Shown: in pieces, positions 43,613 to 52,833 of the stretch
How positions within the stretch are numbered: position 1 is the first letter of the stretch
How the letters are laid out: each line of letters begins with the position of its first letter
Origin: Bacillota bacterium
Lineage (GTDB): Bacteria; Bacillota; Negativicutes; DSM-13327
DNA length: 58,398 bases
Direction of reading: 5' to 3'
Assembly: GCA_017889585.1 (NCBI GenBank)
Contig: JAGFZX010000019.1
Location: 1-58,398 of the forward strand
Position numbers and translations under genes: made by a program
Notes under the pieces: model-generated
The model's database searches: none
The model's input: only the letters and a program-made list of their open reading frames with translations
Told to the model about the DNA's origin: nothing

Positions 43613-44398
43613 TTATTTTACATGTTCTACATGTCTGGCATAAGCACTGTGGTTATGGATTGATTCATAATTTTCACATTGTATTTCGAACCAGCTAATA
43701 TAAGTTTGTTCCCGCAATGATAGTACTAAATCCCGTAATACATCCTCTACAAATTTAGCATTTTCATAGGCATATTCAGTCACATATTTTTCATCTTCCC
43801 GCTTAAGTAAGGGATATACGGGACAACTGGCTTGGGCTTCCATTAATGTTACTAAATCTTCAATCCAAATGAATTTTTCACTGTGATATTTGATTTTGAC
43901 CTTCATTAACCCCCGTTGATTATGAGCGCCATATGCTGAAATTTCTTTACTACAAGGGCATAATGAAGTGAAAGGAACATTTACCCCTAAAGTAAAATCT
44001 AAAGGCTTCCCTTTTTTTAATTTTGCAGAAAAAAGGCAATCAACATCAAGCATGCTTGTAAGCCCACTTACAGGTGCTGCTTTTTCAATAAAATATTTAA
44101 AATTAATATCCATCTGTGCGTATTCAGCATCAAGTTTATTAATAGTATCAGTCAAGATAAATTCCATTTCCCGACTGGAGACTGGTTTTTGGCTCCACTC
44201 ACTCAAAATCTCAATAAACCTGCTCATATGAGTGCCTTTATATTCTTTAGGCAAATCCACCGTCAGGTTAATTCTGGCTAACACTGACTGAAAAGAACCG
44301 GCCTTAGTTTTTATCAGAAATGGTAAATGTACATCACTAATACCTACATTTTGAATAGCGATACCTCTGTCATCAGATATATTCTGCACATCTTTCAA
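43613..44398 (-). CDS. folE2: GTP cyclohydrolase IB
   Basis: A 261-residue FolE2/MptA-type GTP cyclohydrolase that opens the folate (dihydroneopterin triphosphate) pathway, a metal-flexible alternative to FolE. The metal-binding Cys is in TSLCPCSKEISAYGAHNQRG, followed by EAQASCPVYPLLKREDEK and VEDVLRD. Start TTG with GGGGGG upstream. It follows the lar genes on the same strand after about 85 bases and is probably in their transcript or has its own promoter. Confidence 0.93.
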   Translation of the reverse strand: MKDVQNISDDRGIAIQNVGISDVHLPFLIKTKAGSFQSVLARINLTVDLPKEYKGTHMSRFIEILSEWSQKPVSSREMEFILTDTINKLDAEYAQMDINFKYFIEKAAPVSGLTSMLDVDCLFSAKLKKGKPLDFTLGVNVPFTSLCPCSKEISAYGAHNQRGLMKVKIKYHSEKFIWIEDLVTLMEAQASCPVYPLLKREDEKYVTEYAYENAKFVEDVLRDLVLSLREQTYISWFEIQCENYESIHNHSAYARHVEHVK

Positions 44399-44484
44399 AT
44401 TTGCTTACCCCCCTAGTTTCATATAAAATCGGATCAAATATTTCTGCACTCTATATTTTCTTCTTACAGCTTATTTCAAAGCAC

Positions 44485-44994
44485 CTATGGACATTTTGAA
44501 ACTTTATTATTTGTAACTATAATACGTGCAAACTCTAGTACAGTTTGTTGTACTTCTTTTAAGGGAATATCATTTTCAATCGCTAAACTCTTACAATCTT
44601 CATACTCTGGAGTGATACTGCATATTTTAGCATCATATGAACTGATTTTAACACGAGCCTGCCCCCATGGTACGGTTACATTTAGAATTTCCCTTATCGC
44701 CATTGTTCTTTGAACTACATAATGACGTAAGCCAATGGTCGATGTTTCCGCAAACAAGATAGTCGTTACTTGCTCAAGTAATTGGCTATTTAATAATACG
44801 GATAACATTGTAGCTGAGCGATTTTTTTTCATAACAATGGGAGTTAACCAAACATCAAACACACCAATTGCTAATAATTTATCCATAACATATGGAAAAA
44901 CTTGGGGATTAAGATCATCAATATTAGCTTCTACTATCATAGTTTCATTATTGCCATTAGGATTAGCAGAACAATCTAAATGCATTGCCTTCAT
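44485..44994 (-). CDS. larC2: Stand-alone LarC C-terminal domain (LarC2-like)
   Basis: A 169-residue protein matching only the C-terminal part of LarC, the nickel-inserting cyclometallase for the lactate racemase cofactor. It carries EANIDDLNPQVFPYVMDKLL, then GVFDVWLTPIVMKKNRSATM and TIGLRHYVVQR. The N-terminal LarC1 part is not encoded before it: larB ends 4 bases upstream, and the ATG has its own GAGGT 7 bases before. In Lactobacillus plantarum LarC1 and LarC2 are joined by programmed frameshifting; here the C-terminal domain is separate. LarC1 may be elsewhere, or this may have a reduced role. Confidence 0.85.
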   Translation of the reverse strand: MKAMHLDCSANPNGNNETMIVEANIDDLNPQVFPYVMDKLLAIGVFDVWLTPIVMKKNRSATMLSVLLNSQLLEQVTTILFAETSTIGLRHYVVQRTMAIREILNVTVPWGQARVKISSYDAKICSITPEYEDCKSLAIENDIPLKEVQQTVLEFARIIVTNNKVSKCP

Positions 44995-44998
44995 AATG

Positions 44999-45751
44999 TT
45001 ACCTCATCTTATTAATTATACTCGCTAAACGTCCTGCGCCAAAACCATTGTCAATATTGACGACTGACACTCCAGCTGCACAACTATTGAGCATACTCAG
45101 TAGCGCTGCCAGGCCGCCAAAATTAGCACCATAACCAACGCTGGTCGGCAGCGCAATAACTGGTTTATCAACCATGCCGCCTACGACACTGACTAATGCG
45201 CCTTCCATACCGGCAGCGACAATAAGAACATTAGCCTTCTGAATGCTTTGCTGATGGGCAAATAAACGATGAATACCAGCAACGCCAACATCATAGATAC
45301 GTTCGAATTTATTACCCATAACCTCTGCTGTAACAGCAGCTTCCTCAGCTGCTGGAATATCGCTAGTACCAGCTGTCATTACGAGCACAACCCGCTTGTC
45401 ATCAGGCTCTAGCTTATCGCGTTTAACAACAATAAGATTAGCAATTTCAATATATTCAGCATCAGGCACAACAGCTTTTACAGCTACATACATATCCATC
45501 GTGGCCCGCGTCCCTAAGATGTTTTTATTATGCACTGCTAAATGTTCCATAATTGTTGCTACTTGTGCTACAGTTTTACCCAGGCAAAAAACAACTTCGG
45601 GAAATCCTTGACGCATCATACGATGGTGATCAATTTTTGCAAAATCCAAATCTTCATACGGCAACATTTTAAGAGTACTCAGTGTCTCCTCTAAAGATAA
45701 GCGGCTAGCATGAAATTCTTGTAATAAATTACGTAGGTTGTCCATATCCAT
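44999..45751 (-). CDS. larB: LarB, pyridinium-3,5-biscarboxylic acid mononucleotide synthase
   Basis: A 250-residue LarB (PurE-like fold). It carboxylates nicotinic acid adenine dinucleotide to start the nickel-pincer cofactor of lactate racemase and relatives. Motifs are LDHHRMMRQGFPEVVF-like (DHHRMMRQGFPEVV), MTAGTSDIPAAEEAAVTA, VGVAGIHRLF, VAAGMEGALVSVV and PTSVGYGANFGG. The start at 45751 has GAGGAG 7 bases upstream. It overlaps larE by 23 bases. LarA is not in this window. Confidence 0.94.
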   Translation of the reverse strand: MDMDNLRNLLQEFHASRLSLEETLSTLKMLPYEDLDFAKIDHHRMMRQGFPEVVFCLGKTVAQVATIMEHLAVHNKNILGTRATMDMYVAVKAVVPDAEYIEIANLIVVKRDKLEPDDKRVVLVMTAGTSDIPAAEEAAVTAEVMGNKFERIYDVGVAGIHRLFAHQQSIQKANVLIVAAGMEGALVSVVGGMVDKPVIALPTSVGYGANFGGLAALLSMLNSCAAGVSVVNIDNGFGAGRLASIINKMR

Positions 45752-46574
45752 ATTTTTGCTCCTCATCTAACGTTTCATTCATGCTACCAGTACGATATCC
45801 TGATAAATCAAGGGTAACAAAAGTAAAACCTATTTTTTTTAAACCATCATTAATGATGGCTGCATTAGAGGTATCAGTTAAATTTTGAATATTTGGGGGC
45901 GATACTTCAATGCGCGCCAACTTGCCATGATGCCTTACCCGTACTTGTCCACTACAGAACTGCTTTATGAGCTTTTCAGCCTGCTCTACTTGCCATAAAT
46001 TTTCTTTCGTAATTCTAAGGCCATACTCTAATCGTGATACCATACAAGCCGCACTGGGCTTATTCCAGGTGGGTAACCCCCATTCTTTCGAGATAGCCCT
46101 AATCTCAGCCTTAGTAAGACCAACATCGAGCAGTGGACTTATCACGGCATCAATCTCAGCTATAGCCCGCATTCCTGGGCGGTAATCTGCCTTGTCATCT
46201 GCATTTGAGCCATCTATTATATAATCAAATCCATTAGCCATCGCCCATTCCACTAGACTTGTAAACCGCTCCTTTTTACAAAAATAACAACGCTCAGGAG
46301 TATTGGCAATAAACTGTTGATTGTCAAATTCGTTCGTCGATAATACAACATGTTTAATACCAATCAACTTCGAAAGCTCTGTACATTCATTTAATTCGTC
46401 TGTTGTAAAACTATCTGAAGATGCCGTCACAGCAATGGCTCTATCACCTAAATTCTGTTTAGCGACAGCTGCAAGGAAACTGCTATCTACTCCACCAGAA
46501 AATGCCACAACAACCTTATTAAAATTTCTCAGTAATTGACTTAGTTGCTTTAGTTTGACTTCTATTTCATTCAT
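45729..46574 (-). CDS. larE: LarE, sulfur insertion enzyme of the nickel-pincer cofactor
   Basis: A 281-residue PP-loop ATPase (FSGGVDSSFLAAVA) that converts pyridinium carboxylates to thiocarboxylates. CYFCKKERF and KPSAACMVSRLEYG carry cysteines; the latter is where the sulfur-donating Cys of LarE lies. Start 46574 (MNEIEVKLKQ) has AAGGAG 7 bases upstream. It is the first gene of larE-larB-larC2. Confidence 0.94.
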   Translation of the reverse strand: MNEIEVKLKQLSQLLRNFNKVVVAFSGGVDSSFLAAVAKQNLGDRAIAVTASSDSFTTDELNECTELSKLIGIKHVVLSTNEFDNQQFIANTPERCYFCKKERFTSLVEWAMANGFDYIIDGSNADDKADYRPGMRAIAEIDAVISPLLDVGLTKAEIRAISKEWGLPTWNKPSAACMVSRLEYGLRITKENLWQVEQAEKLIKQFCSGQVRVRHHGKLARIEVSPPNIQNLTDTSNAAIINDGLKKIGFTFVTLDLSGYRTGSMNETLDEEQKYGYGQPT

Positions 46575-46607
46575 AGTTTGTCTCCTTTTAACTAATTCTG
46601 TAAAGAA

Positions 46608-46638
46608 AAGACATAATTTCTGCATAGAAAATATGTCT
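46608..46638 (-). terminator. Hairpin terminator/attenuator before larE
   Basis: AAGACATAATTTCT pairs with AGAAAATATGTCTT around a GCAT loop. On the minus strand it is followed by TTCTTTACAG. It lies between the unknown gene at 46693 and larE, so it could end that transcript. Confidence 0.6.
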
Positions 46639-46692
46639 TTATAACATATATGTACATATTTCACTAAATTGACTAAAAATCCTTTTAATTTA

Positions 46693-47175
46693 TTAATTTT
46701 CTAGGTGAGTTTGGCGAAAAAGTAGTAATAAACCTTCTAAAAACTCTATTATTTTCAATTGAGTTTCTTCTAAAATACTAATATTTTGATTTAACAATAC
46801 AACTTGGGGATTGGTTCTTGTTTGAGATTGAGTAACCAGCATTTCTAAATATACAATTGCTATTTCTAGTTCTTCAGCAGCAACCAGTACATTACTATTC
46901 AACAGTTTATCCAACAAAGTATAATTATAGACCTGTATTGTTTCCATAGCATTGCTAAACCCTTCACTACGGGCATGATTTTGTATAAATAAATTAAAAT
47001 GTGTCATAAATTCTTTGAACTCTAAATTGCTAGACACATTAAAATCAAAACCCAACGAATCTACGCGTTTATATAATTGACTTATATAATTATTCTGTAA
47101 CTCCATTAAAATCAATACCTTGTTAAATTCAATACCCCGAAATGTTGCGAGGTGGAAGTTTTGTAATTCCACCAT
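46693..47175 (-). CDS. Hypothetical helical protein upstream of larE
   Basis: A protein of about 160 residues, rich in Leu, Asn, Glu and Gln, predicted to be mainly helical (heptad-like runs around VLVAAEELEIAIVYLEMLV and LLNQNISILEETQLKIIEFL). No signal peptide, membrane segment or known motif was recognised. The chosen ATG (47175) is 11 bases after AGGAGG; a GTG at 47187 overlaps that site. The gene sits between the HD-GYP gene terminator and the larE hairpin, so it is probably a separate transcription unit. Confidence 0.65.
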   Translation of the reverse strand: MVELQNFHLATFRGIEFNKVLILMELQNNYISQLYKRVDSLGFDFNVSSNLEFKEFMTHFNLFIQNHARSEGFSNAMETIQVYNYTLLDKLLNSNVLVAAEELEIAIVYLEMLVTQSQTRTNPQVVLLNQNISILEETQLKIIEFLEGLLLLFRQTHLEN

Positions 47176-47247
47176 AACATAACTCACCTCCTCATAACCA
47201 TGCTCTACTATATAGTATTCAGCCTTAATAATTTATGTTTACATCAA

Positions 47248-47306
47248 GCTACAAAATAGTAAAGAAAACTTGGCCTTATGCCAAGTTTTCTTTACTATTT
47301 TGTAGC
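47248..47306 (-). terminator. 27-base perfect-stem terminator overlapping the HD-GYP stop
   Basis: Arms 47248-47274 and 47280-47306 are perfectly complementary over 27 bases with a 5-base loop. The right arm contains the last four codons and stop of the HD-GYP gene (stop at 47295). T-rich sequence within the stem (TTTTCTTTACTATTTTG) can serve as the U-run for a shorter inner stem. Confidence 0.8.
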
Positions 47307-48335
47307 TGTAATACTAATATCAGATTCATGTAATAAGTTAACCATACCTTGATCTGTAGAAATTAACGGCCTTAACAAATTAATACTATTAAGTCCTATT
47401 ACTTTTCCATCGATCCCATGATTAAGTGTAACACTACTGCCAATATGATAGGGTATAGCAACCTTATTAAATGCTTCAATAACGAGAGGATCAAAATGAA
47501 TTCTATTTCCCTCGTTTATCATTTGCATAGCAGCAAAGGTCGTAAGGCGGGAGCGATAAACTCGATCCGTAGTCAGGGCATCATAAACATCTGCTACAGC
47601 AACAATACGTGCTAAATGATGTATTTTATCTTTTGAAATACCCCATGGATAACCACTTCCATTACACCGTTCATGATGCTGTAGTGCCATGAACATAATG
47701 CGATAATCCAGTTGCGTATCGGTTTTTAGCATTTTATATCCAACAGTGGCATGTTCTTTGATTTCATTAAACTCCGCAAGAGTTAACTTGCCTTGCTTAT
47801 CAAGAATTGTGGTTGAAATTCTTGTTTTACCGAAATCGTGTAATACCCCCCCCATACCGAGCAAACATAATTCATCAAGAGGCAAATTCATAGCGATACC
47901 GATAACAATGGAAAATAACCCTACGTTAACACTGTGCATAAATAAATAATCGCTTGCATAATCAATATCTTGTAAATACAGTAATACATTTTTGCGTTTT
48001 ATTAAAGTATGTACCACATCTTCTATATAATATTGCAGTTCTGCTAGGTGATCAGTTAACCCATTAGATTTAGAAAAAGCTTCTTTTACACTAGAGATTA
48101 ATTTCAGGCGGATCTCCATACTAGCAACATCTTGAGTACTCTCAATCTGGAAATTCATAGATTTGTGGTCACGTATAAATACAGAAACAATTTCATGTTT
48201 TTCCAGCAAGTTTAATATTTCTTGTTTTAACGGTATCCCTGATGCTATTAAGAGTCTACCATACTTATCAACAACATCTTGTGCTAAAATCATACCTTCA
48301 CTAATCTCATTTAACAATATAGGCTTAATCGTCAT
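47295..48335 (-). CDS. HD-GYP domain cyclic-di-GMP phosphodiesterase
   Basis: A 346-residue protein with an N-terminal DUF3391-like segment (residues 1-120) and an HD-GYP domain. Key motifs are HSVNVGLFS, HDFGKTRIS, HATVGYKML, ALQHHERCNGSGYP and VADVYDALTTDRVYR. All expected metal ligands are visible, so it is probably an active phosphodiesterase. The HD-GYP motif itself reads GSGYP, close to the consensus. It has its own leader of about 190 bases with two hairpins and its own terminator. Confidence 0.93.
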   Translation of the reverse strand: MTIKPILLNEISEGMILAQDVVDKYGRLLIASGIPLKQEILNLLEKHEIVSVFIRDHKSMNFQIESTQDVASMEIRLKLISSVKEAFSKSNGLTDHLAELQYYIEDVVHTLIKRKNVLLYLQDIDYASDYLFMHSVNVGLFSIVIGIAMNLPLDELCLLGMGGVLHDFGKTRISTTILDKQGKLTLAEFNEIKEHATVGYKMLKTDTQLDYRIMFMALQHHERCNGSGYPWGISKDKIHHLARIVAVADVYDALTTDRVYRSRLTTFAAMQMINEGNRIHFDPLVIEAFNKVAIPYHIGSSVTLNHGIDGKVIGLNSINLLRPLISTDQGMVNLLHESDISITATK

Positions 48336-48434
48336 AACCTCCCATACGGGGTACCGCTAATTTTGGAGGAATCAGAAAGGATAACACTTTCCGATTCCAA
48401 GTAAGAACGACTAATGCTTCTGCCTACGTTTTAG

Positions 48435-48454
48435 TACTTGGCACAAGCCAAGTA
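48435..48454 (-). terminator. Hairpins between the RND pump gene and the HD-GYP gene
   Basis: TACTTGGC and GCCAAGTA (48435-48442 and 48447-48454) form a short hairpin, and GGAATCAGAAAG pairs with CTTTCCGATTCC (48368-48379 and 48387-48398). Neither has a good T-run, so they may be leader structures or a weak terminator of the RND operon. Confidence 0.4.
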
Positions 48455-48524
48455 ATTTCTTATGGCAATAAACACCTTTATTACATTGTTTATACATAAT
48501 TCTATATAAAATTCACTGTTCCTG

Positions 48525-51500
48525 CTAGTTTAAATCAAAAGTTTTCTCTGCTTTGCGACTTTTAAAAGATTGTTGCATTTGATCAATTAGCAAATAGACT
48601 AAGGGTACAACAACTAAAGTCAAAAATGTAGAGGTTATCAAGCCACCAATGAGCACTACCCCCATTGACGAACGCAGCTCCGCCCCAGCACCTATGCCTA
48701 GGGCTATTGGCATCATACCAAAAATCATGGCCATAGTTGTCATCAAAATCGGCCGCAATCTCAAAGCACCGGCCTCAACTAGTGCTTCCTTAATCGGCAG
48801 TCCTTGTTTGCGTAATTGGATTGCATTATCCAAAAGCAAAATAGCATTTTTAGTAACCAGACCCATTAACATAATAATCCCGATTAAGGACATCATATTG
48901 ATGGTTTTACCTGAAACGATCAGTCCCAAGAGAGCACCAACCATGGAAAATGGTAAAGACAGCATAATCGTGAATGGATGAACAAAACTTTCAAATTCTG
49001 CTGCGAGCACCATATAGATCAGCACGATAGCCAGAATTAATGCTTTGCTAATTTCTTTAAAGGAATCTTGCATGGCTTGAGCCTGGCCAACAAACTTATA
49101 TGTATAGCCTAATGGCAAATTTAGCGTTGGCATAATCTCTTTAATATTGTTAAGCACTTCACCGGTAGAGGCACCTACAGTATTGGCATAAACAATTACC
49201 TGCCGCTGACGAGATTCACGATCAATTTGTGTTGGACCTGATGATAATTTAACCTCAGCAATATCGCCAAGACGGACAAAGTTACCCGTCTTAGACGATA
49301 TTTGTAAATTAGCCACACTATTGAGATTTAAACGATCATTATCGTTAAGTTGTACACGAATATTATAATCACTATCACCAATCGTATACGCGTTTTTAGT
49401 TGTTAATCCTAAAAATGCCATTTGAATCACATTGCCAGCAATTGTAGGATCAATGCCTGAAGCAGTAGCCCGAAGAGTATCTAACTTAATCTGTATTTCT
49501 GGTTCTGATTGGTCACTAGAAATATCTACATCAGCCGTCCCTGGGATTTTCTTAATCGCTTCTGCTAATTCATAGGCAGATTGGTTCAAAACTTCCAGGT
49601 CAGATCCCCTGAGACCGACCTGTACGGGCCTAGAATCACCGCGCCCCATACCTTGATTGGCTTGCACAGCAACTTTTAAATTTTTCACACTACGAAACTT
49701 CACTCTGAATTCATCCATAATTTGAGACATTGAGCGTGTACGCTTATCCGAATCAATTAGCCTTACACCAATATTAACTTTATTTAACTGCCTGTTAGCA
49801 CCGATGATGACAAAGGACGATTCAAGTTCAGGAAGGGCAAGTATTTCTTGTTCAATTGGCTCTACCAGCTCTTTCATTTTTTCCATAGATGTTCCAGATG
49901 ACGCGGTAAGCATTACATTAAACTCTCCCGAGTCGTAAGTAGGTTGAAATTCAACACCAATGAAGGGTAATAACATCCCATTAACAACTAAGGATACGAG
50001 AGCAATCGCTACTAATTTTTTAGGTCGGAGGAGGGCCCACTCTAGTACTTGCCGATAAATATCTCGTAAGGCTAAAAAACCATTTTCCCATCCATCAAGA
50101 ATTTTTTGCAGCCAGCGCCAACGTCCTGTTAATTTTTCTGGTTCACCATGATGAGTTCGTAACCAATATGCAGACAAAGTAGGTGTTAAGCTTAAGGCAA
50201 CAAATAAGGAAAAAGCAACAGCGAAAGCAACTGTTATACCAAATTGCTTAAAAAATTGACCAATAATTTCACCCATATTACCCACAGGCACAAATACAGC
50301 TAAAATCGACAATGTGGTCGCTACTACTGCCAAGGAAATTTCACCAGTACCTTTTCTGGCAGCTTCCATGGGAGATTCACCATGTTCCATATGTCTAAAA
50401 ATATTTTCAATAACGACAATAGCATCATCAATCAAGATACCTACAGCCAAACTAAGCCCCATCAGTGACATATTATTAAGAGTAAAACCCATTGCTTTCA
50501 TAGCAAAAAATGTGGATATAATGGAAGTAGGTAAAGCAATGGCCCCAATAATTGTGGCGCGGGTATTTTGCAAAAATAGAAAGGTAATGATAACTGCTAG
50601 AAATCCACCAAACACTAAGGACATCATCACATCTTCTACACTATTGCGAATATAAACAGAACTATCCCGAACAATAAATGTTTTTATATCTGATGGCAGT
50701 ACATTTTTCTGCATTGTTTCCATGGCTTTTTTTACTCGTTCAGCCACATCCACCGTATTAGTTCCCGATTGTTTCTGAATCGAAATAATCACACTAGGCG
50801 TACCATTGGTGCTAGCATAAACACGTTCTTCGCCCCAACCATCCACAACATTTACCACATCGCCTAACTTAATAAGACGGCCGTCTTGGTTTGCCACAAT
50901 GACATTTTTAATATCGTCAATGGATTTATATTGACCCATTGTACGCACCGTTAATTCAGTGCCTTTTTCATTGACCTGCCCGCCAGGAGTATTTAAGTTA
51001 TTGGCATTTACCGTATCCAAAATTTGCTGAAATGTTATTTTATAAGATTCTATTTTTTTGGGATCGATATAAATATGAATTTCCCGATCAGTGGCACCAA
51101 AGACATTCACTTCGGCAACTCCATCTAAACGCTGCAATTCATCTTTTACAACATCAATGGCCAATTTACGAATTTCACCACGGCTGCGAGAGTCTGATGC
51201 CAGACTGAAATAGAGAATAGATTGTGCGGTAATATCAAAACGTTGTACTACTGGTTCATCAATCTCATCAGGTAACCTTTTGCGGACACCGGCTACTTTT
51301 TCGCGCACCTCATTGGCTGCAAGTTTTGGATTGGTGCCAAACTCAAATTCTAATGTAATTTGTGACACACCAGCCCGAGAAACAGATGACAATGATTTGA
51401 TACCTGACACTGAACTAACCGCATCCTCAACTGGTTTGGTAATCAAACTTTCCATTTCTTCTGGTGAAGCACCCGTATAGGTAATAGTTGCAGTAACAAT

Positions 51501-51623
51501 AGGGAATTCGACATCAGGATTAAGATCAATACCAAGAGTTGGGTATGCACCCATGCCAAATACCACCAAAAGCATAACAAGCATAGTAGTAAATACAGGG
51601 CGTTTAATAAACGTATCGATCAT
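48525..51623 (-). CDS. RND efflux transporter, AcrB/MdtB-like
   Basis: A 1032-residue inner-membrane RND pump of the hydrophobe/amphiphile efflux type. Twelve membrane segments and two large periplasmic loops are predicted. The start MIDTFIKRPVFTTMLVMLLV, the TM4 proton-relay aspartates in GILIDDAIVVIENIFRHME, and the C-terminal LMGLVTKNAILLLDNAIQLR are characteristic. It starts immediately after the adaptor stop codon, with GAAGGTGG upstream. No TolC-type channel is adjacent. It is consistent with a true outer membrane; substrates could be drugs, bile acids or solvents. Confidence 0.95.
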   Translation of the reverse strand: MIDTFIKRPVFTTMLVMLLVVFGMGAYPTLGIDLNPDVEFPIVTATITYTGASPEEMESLITKPVEDAVSSVSGIKSLSSVSRAGVSQITLEFEFGTNPKLAANEVREKVAGVRKRLPDEIDEPVVQRFDITAQSILYFSLASDSRSRGEIRKLAIDVVKDELQRLDGVAEVNVFGATDREIHIYIDPKKIESYKITFQQILDTVNANNLNTPGGQVNEKGTELTVRTMGQYKSIDDIKNVIVANQDGRLIKLGDVVNVVDGWGEERVYASTNGTPSVIISIQKQSGTNTVDVAERVKKAMETMQKNVLPSDIKTFIVRDSSVYIRNSVEDVMMSLVFGGFLAVIITFLFLQNTRATIIGAIALPTSIISTFFAMKAMGFTLNNMSLMGLSLAVGILIDDAIVVIENIFRHMEHGESPMEAARKGTGEISLAVVATTLSILAVFVPVGNMGEIIGQFFKQFGITVAFAVAFSLFVALSLTPTLSAYWLRTHHGEPEKLTGRWRWLQKILDGWENGFLALRDIYRQVLEWALLRPKKLVAIALVSLVVNGMLLPFIGVEFQPTYDSGEFNVMLTASSGTSMEKMKELVEPIEQEILALPELESSFVIIGANRQLNKVNIGVRLIDSDKRTRSMSQIMDEFRVKFRSVKNLKVAVQANQGMGRGDSRPVQVGLRGSDLEVLNQSAYELAEAIKKIPGTADVDISSDQSEPEIQIKLDTLRATASGIDPTIAGNVIQMAFLGLTTKNAYTIGDSDYNIRVQLNDNDRLNLNSVANLQISSKTGNFVRLGDIAEVKLSSGPTQIDRESRQRQVIVYANTVGASTGEVLNNIKEIMPTLNLPLGYTYKFVGQAQAMQDSFKEISKALILAIVLIYMVLAAEFESFVHPFTIMLSLPFSMVGALLGLIVSGKTINMMSLIGIIMLMGLVTKNAILLLDNAIQLRKQGLPIKEALVEAGALRLRPILMTTMAMIFGMMPIALGIGAGAELRSSMGVVLIGGLITSTFLTLVVVPLVYLLIDQMQQSFKSRKAEKTFDLN

Positions 51624-52757
51624 CTAATTGCCACCTTCTTTACCACCAGGAACATTGATACTAGAACCATCTTTTAGCTTATTCTGACCTGCCACGACAA
51701 TCCGTTCACCATCTTGTAAGCCTTCAAGAACTTCAGCCCATCCATCGCCGACATATCCCAGTTTCAACATACGTTGCTGCACTTTATTCTCACTTGTAAC
51801 AATATATACAGTCTTTTGATCGCCTCTCATGACTAGTGAGCTTTCAGGCACAACTAACGCATTAGTATGTACTAAACCCGGTACAATGAGTTTACCAAAC
51901 ATACCTGGTTTTAATAATCCATCAAGATTAGGAATGGTAATTTCTGCTGTAAAAGTCCGGGCAGGCAAAGTTGCTGTAGGCGAAATACGCGTTACGTTGC
52001 CAATAAATTCTTTATCTTGAAGGGCATTTACCTTAATTTTAACTTGGGAGCCGACTACTATTTCACGAAGCTCTGATTCAGCAACTGTTGCTTTAGCGAG
52101 TAGTGATGAGACATCAGCAATACTAACAATCTGCGCTCCTGCTTTAGTATAGGAACCTGCTTGCAAATAACGTTTCAATACAATGCCATTTCTTGGTGCA
52201 ATGATGCTCGCGTTTTCCAATTTGGCTTGCAACAATGAAAGATTACCTTGAGCCGAACGGACTTGACCGATCGCTGAATCCCTCTTGGTTCGAGCAGCAT
52301 CCAAAGATTGCATAGATATAGCTCCTTCCAGTGCCAAGGCCTCAGTACGCTTTAAATCAGCAATAGCTTGCTCCAAACTTGCCTGGTTAGAGAGCAATGT
52401 ACCATCAGCTTGTATCACTTGTGCTGCCAATTCATTAGTGTCTAATACACCAATGACCATGCCACTACTTACTATATCTCCTTCATCAACAAATAATCGA
52501 TCAATTCTGCCATCAACTTTAGCAGAAATGTCAGCATTCCATAATGGTTCAAGATTAGCCGATAATGTTAACAGCGGACTAATATCTCGCCTACCGACTT
52601 CTGCTATTTCAACCGCTACCCCACGTCCTTGCGATACCTTAGCCGCACGTTCTTTATTAGCAGTAATATTAGCATACATTCGATAGGAGATAATCCCCAG
52701 TAGTACAAGTACGACAAAACCTGTAGTAAAAATTAGTTTTTTCTTTTTTGTATTCAA
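51624..52757 (-). CDS. RND periplasmic adaptor (membrane fusion) protein
   Basis: A 377-residue HlyD/AcrA-type adaptor. An N-terminal membrane anchor (about residues 8-28) is followed by a barrel-sandwich hybrid (LEPLWNADISAKVDGRIDRL, then FVDEGDIVSSGMVIGVLDT), a coiled-coil hairpin (about residues 120-175), and a beta-barrel (ISPTATLPARTFTAEITIPN). It bridges the RND pump to an outer-membrane channel. Start TTG with GGAGGGG upstream. It lacks a lipobox, so it is anchored by its N-terminal helix. Confidence 0.94.
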   Translation of the reverse strand: MNTKKKKLIFTTGFVVLVLLGIISYRMYANITANKERAAKVSQGRGVAVEIAEVGRRDISPLLTLSANLEPLWNADISAKVDGRIDRLFVDEGDIVSSGMVIGVLDTNELAAQVIQADGTLLSNQASLEQAIADLKRTEALALEGAISMQSLDAARTKRDSAIGQVRSAQGNLSLLQAKLENASIIAPRNGIVLKRYLQAGSYTKAGAQIVSIADVSSLLAKATVAESELREIVVGSQVKIKVNALQDKEFIGNVTRISPTATLPARTFTAEITIPNLDGLLKPGMFGKLIVPGLVHTNALVVPESSLVMRGDQKTVYIVTSENKVQQRMLKLGYVGDGWAEVLEGLQDGERIVVAGQNKLKDGSSINVPGGKEGGN

Positions 52758-52833
52758 TCTTATTCCCCTCCGCCAAATATAACATTAATACTAAAATTCG
52801 ACATTAATTTTAATTTTCCTGTCAATTATAAAA

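Noticed and set aside
44485..45751. Programmed frameshift joining LarC1 and LarC2
   Set aside because: There is no LarC1 coding sequence upstream; larB ends 4 bases before LarC2, which has its own start and ribosome-binding site.
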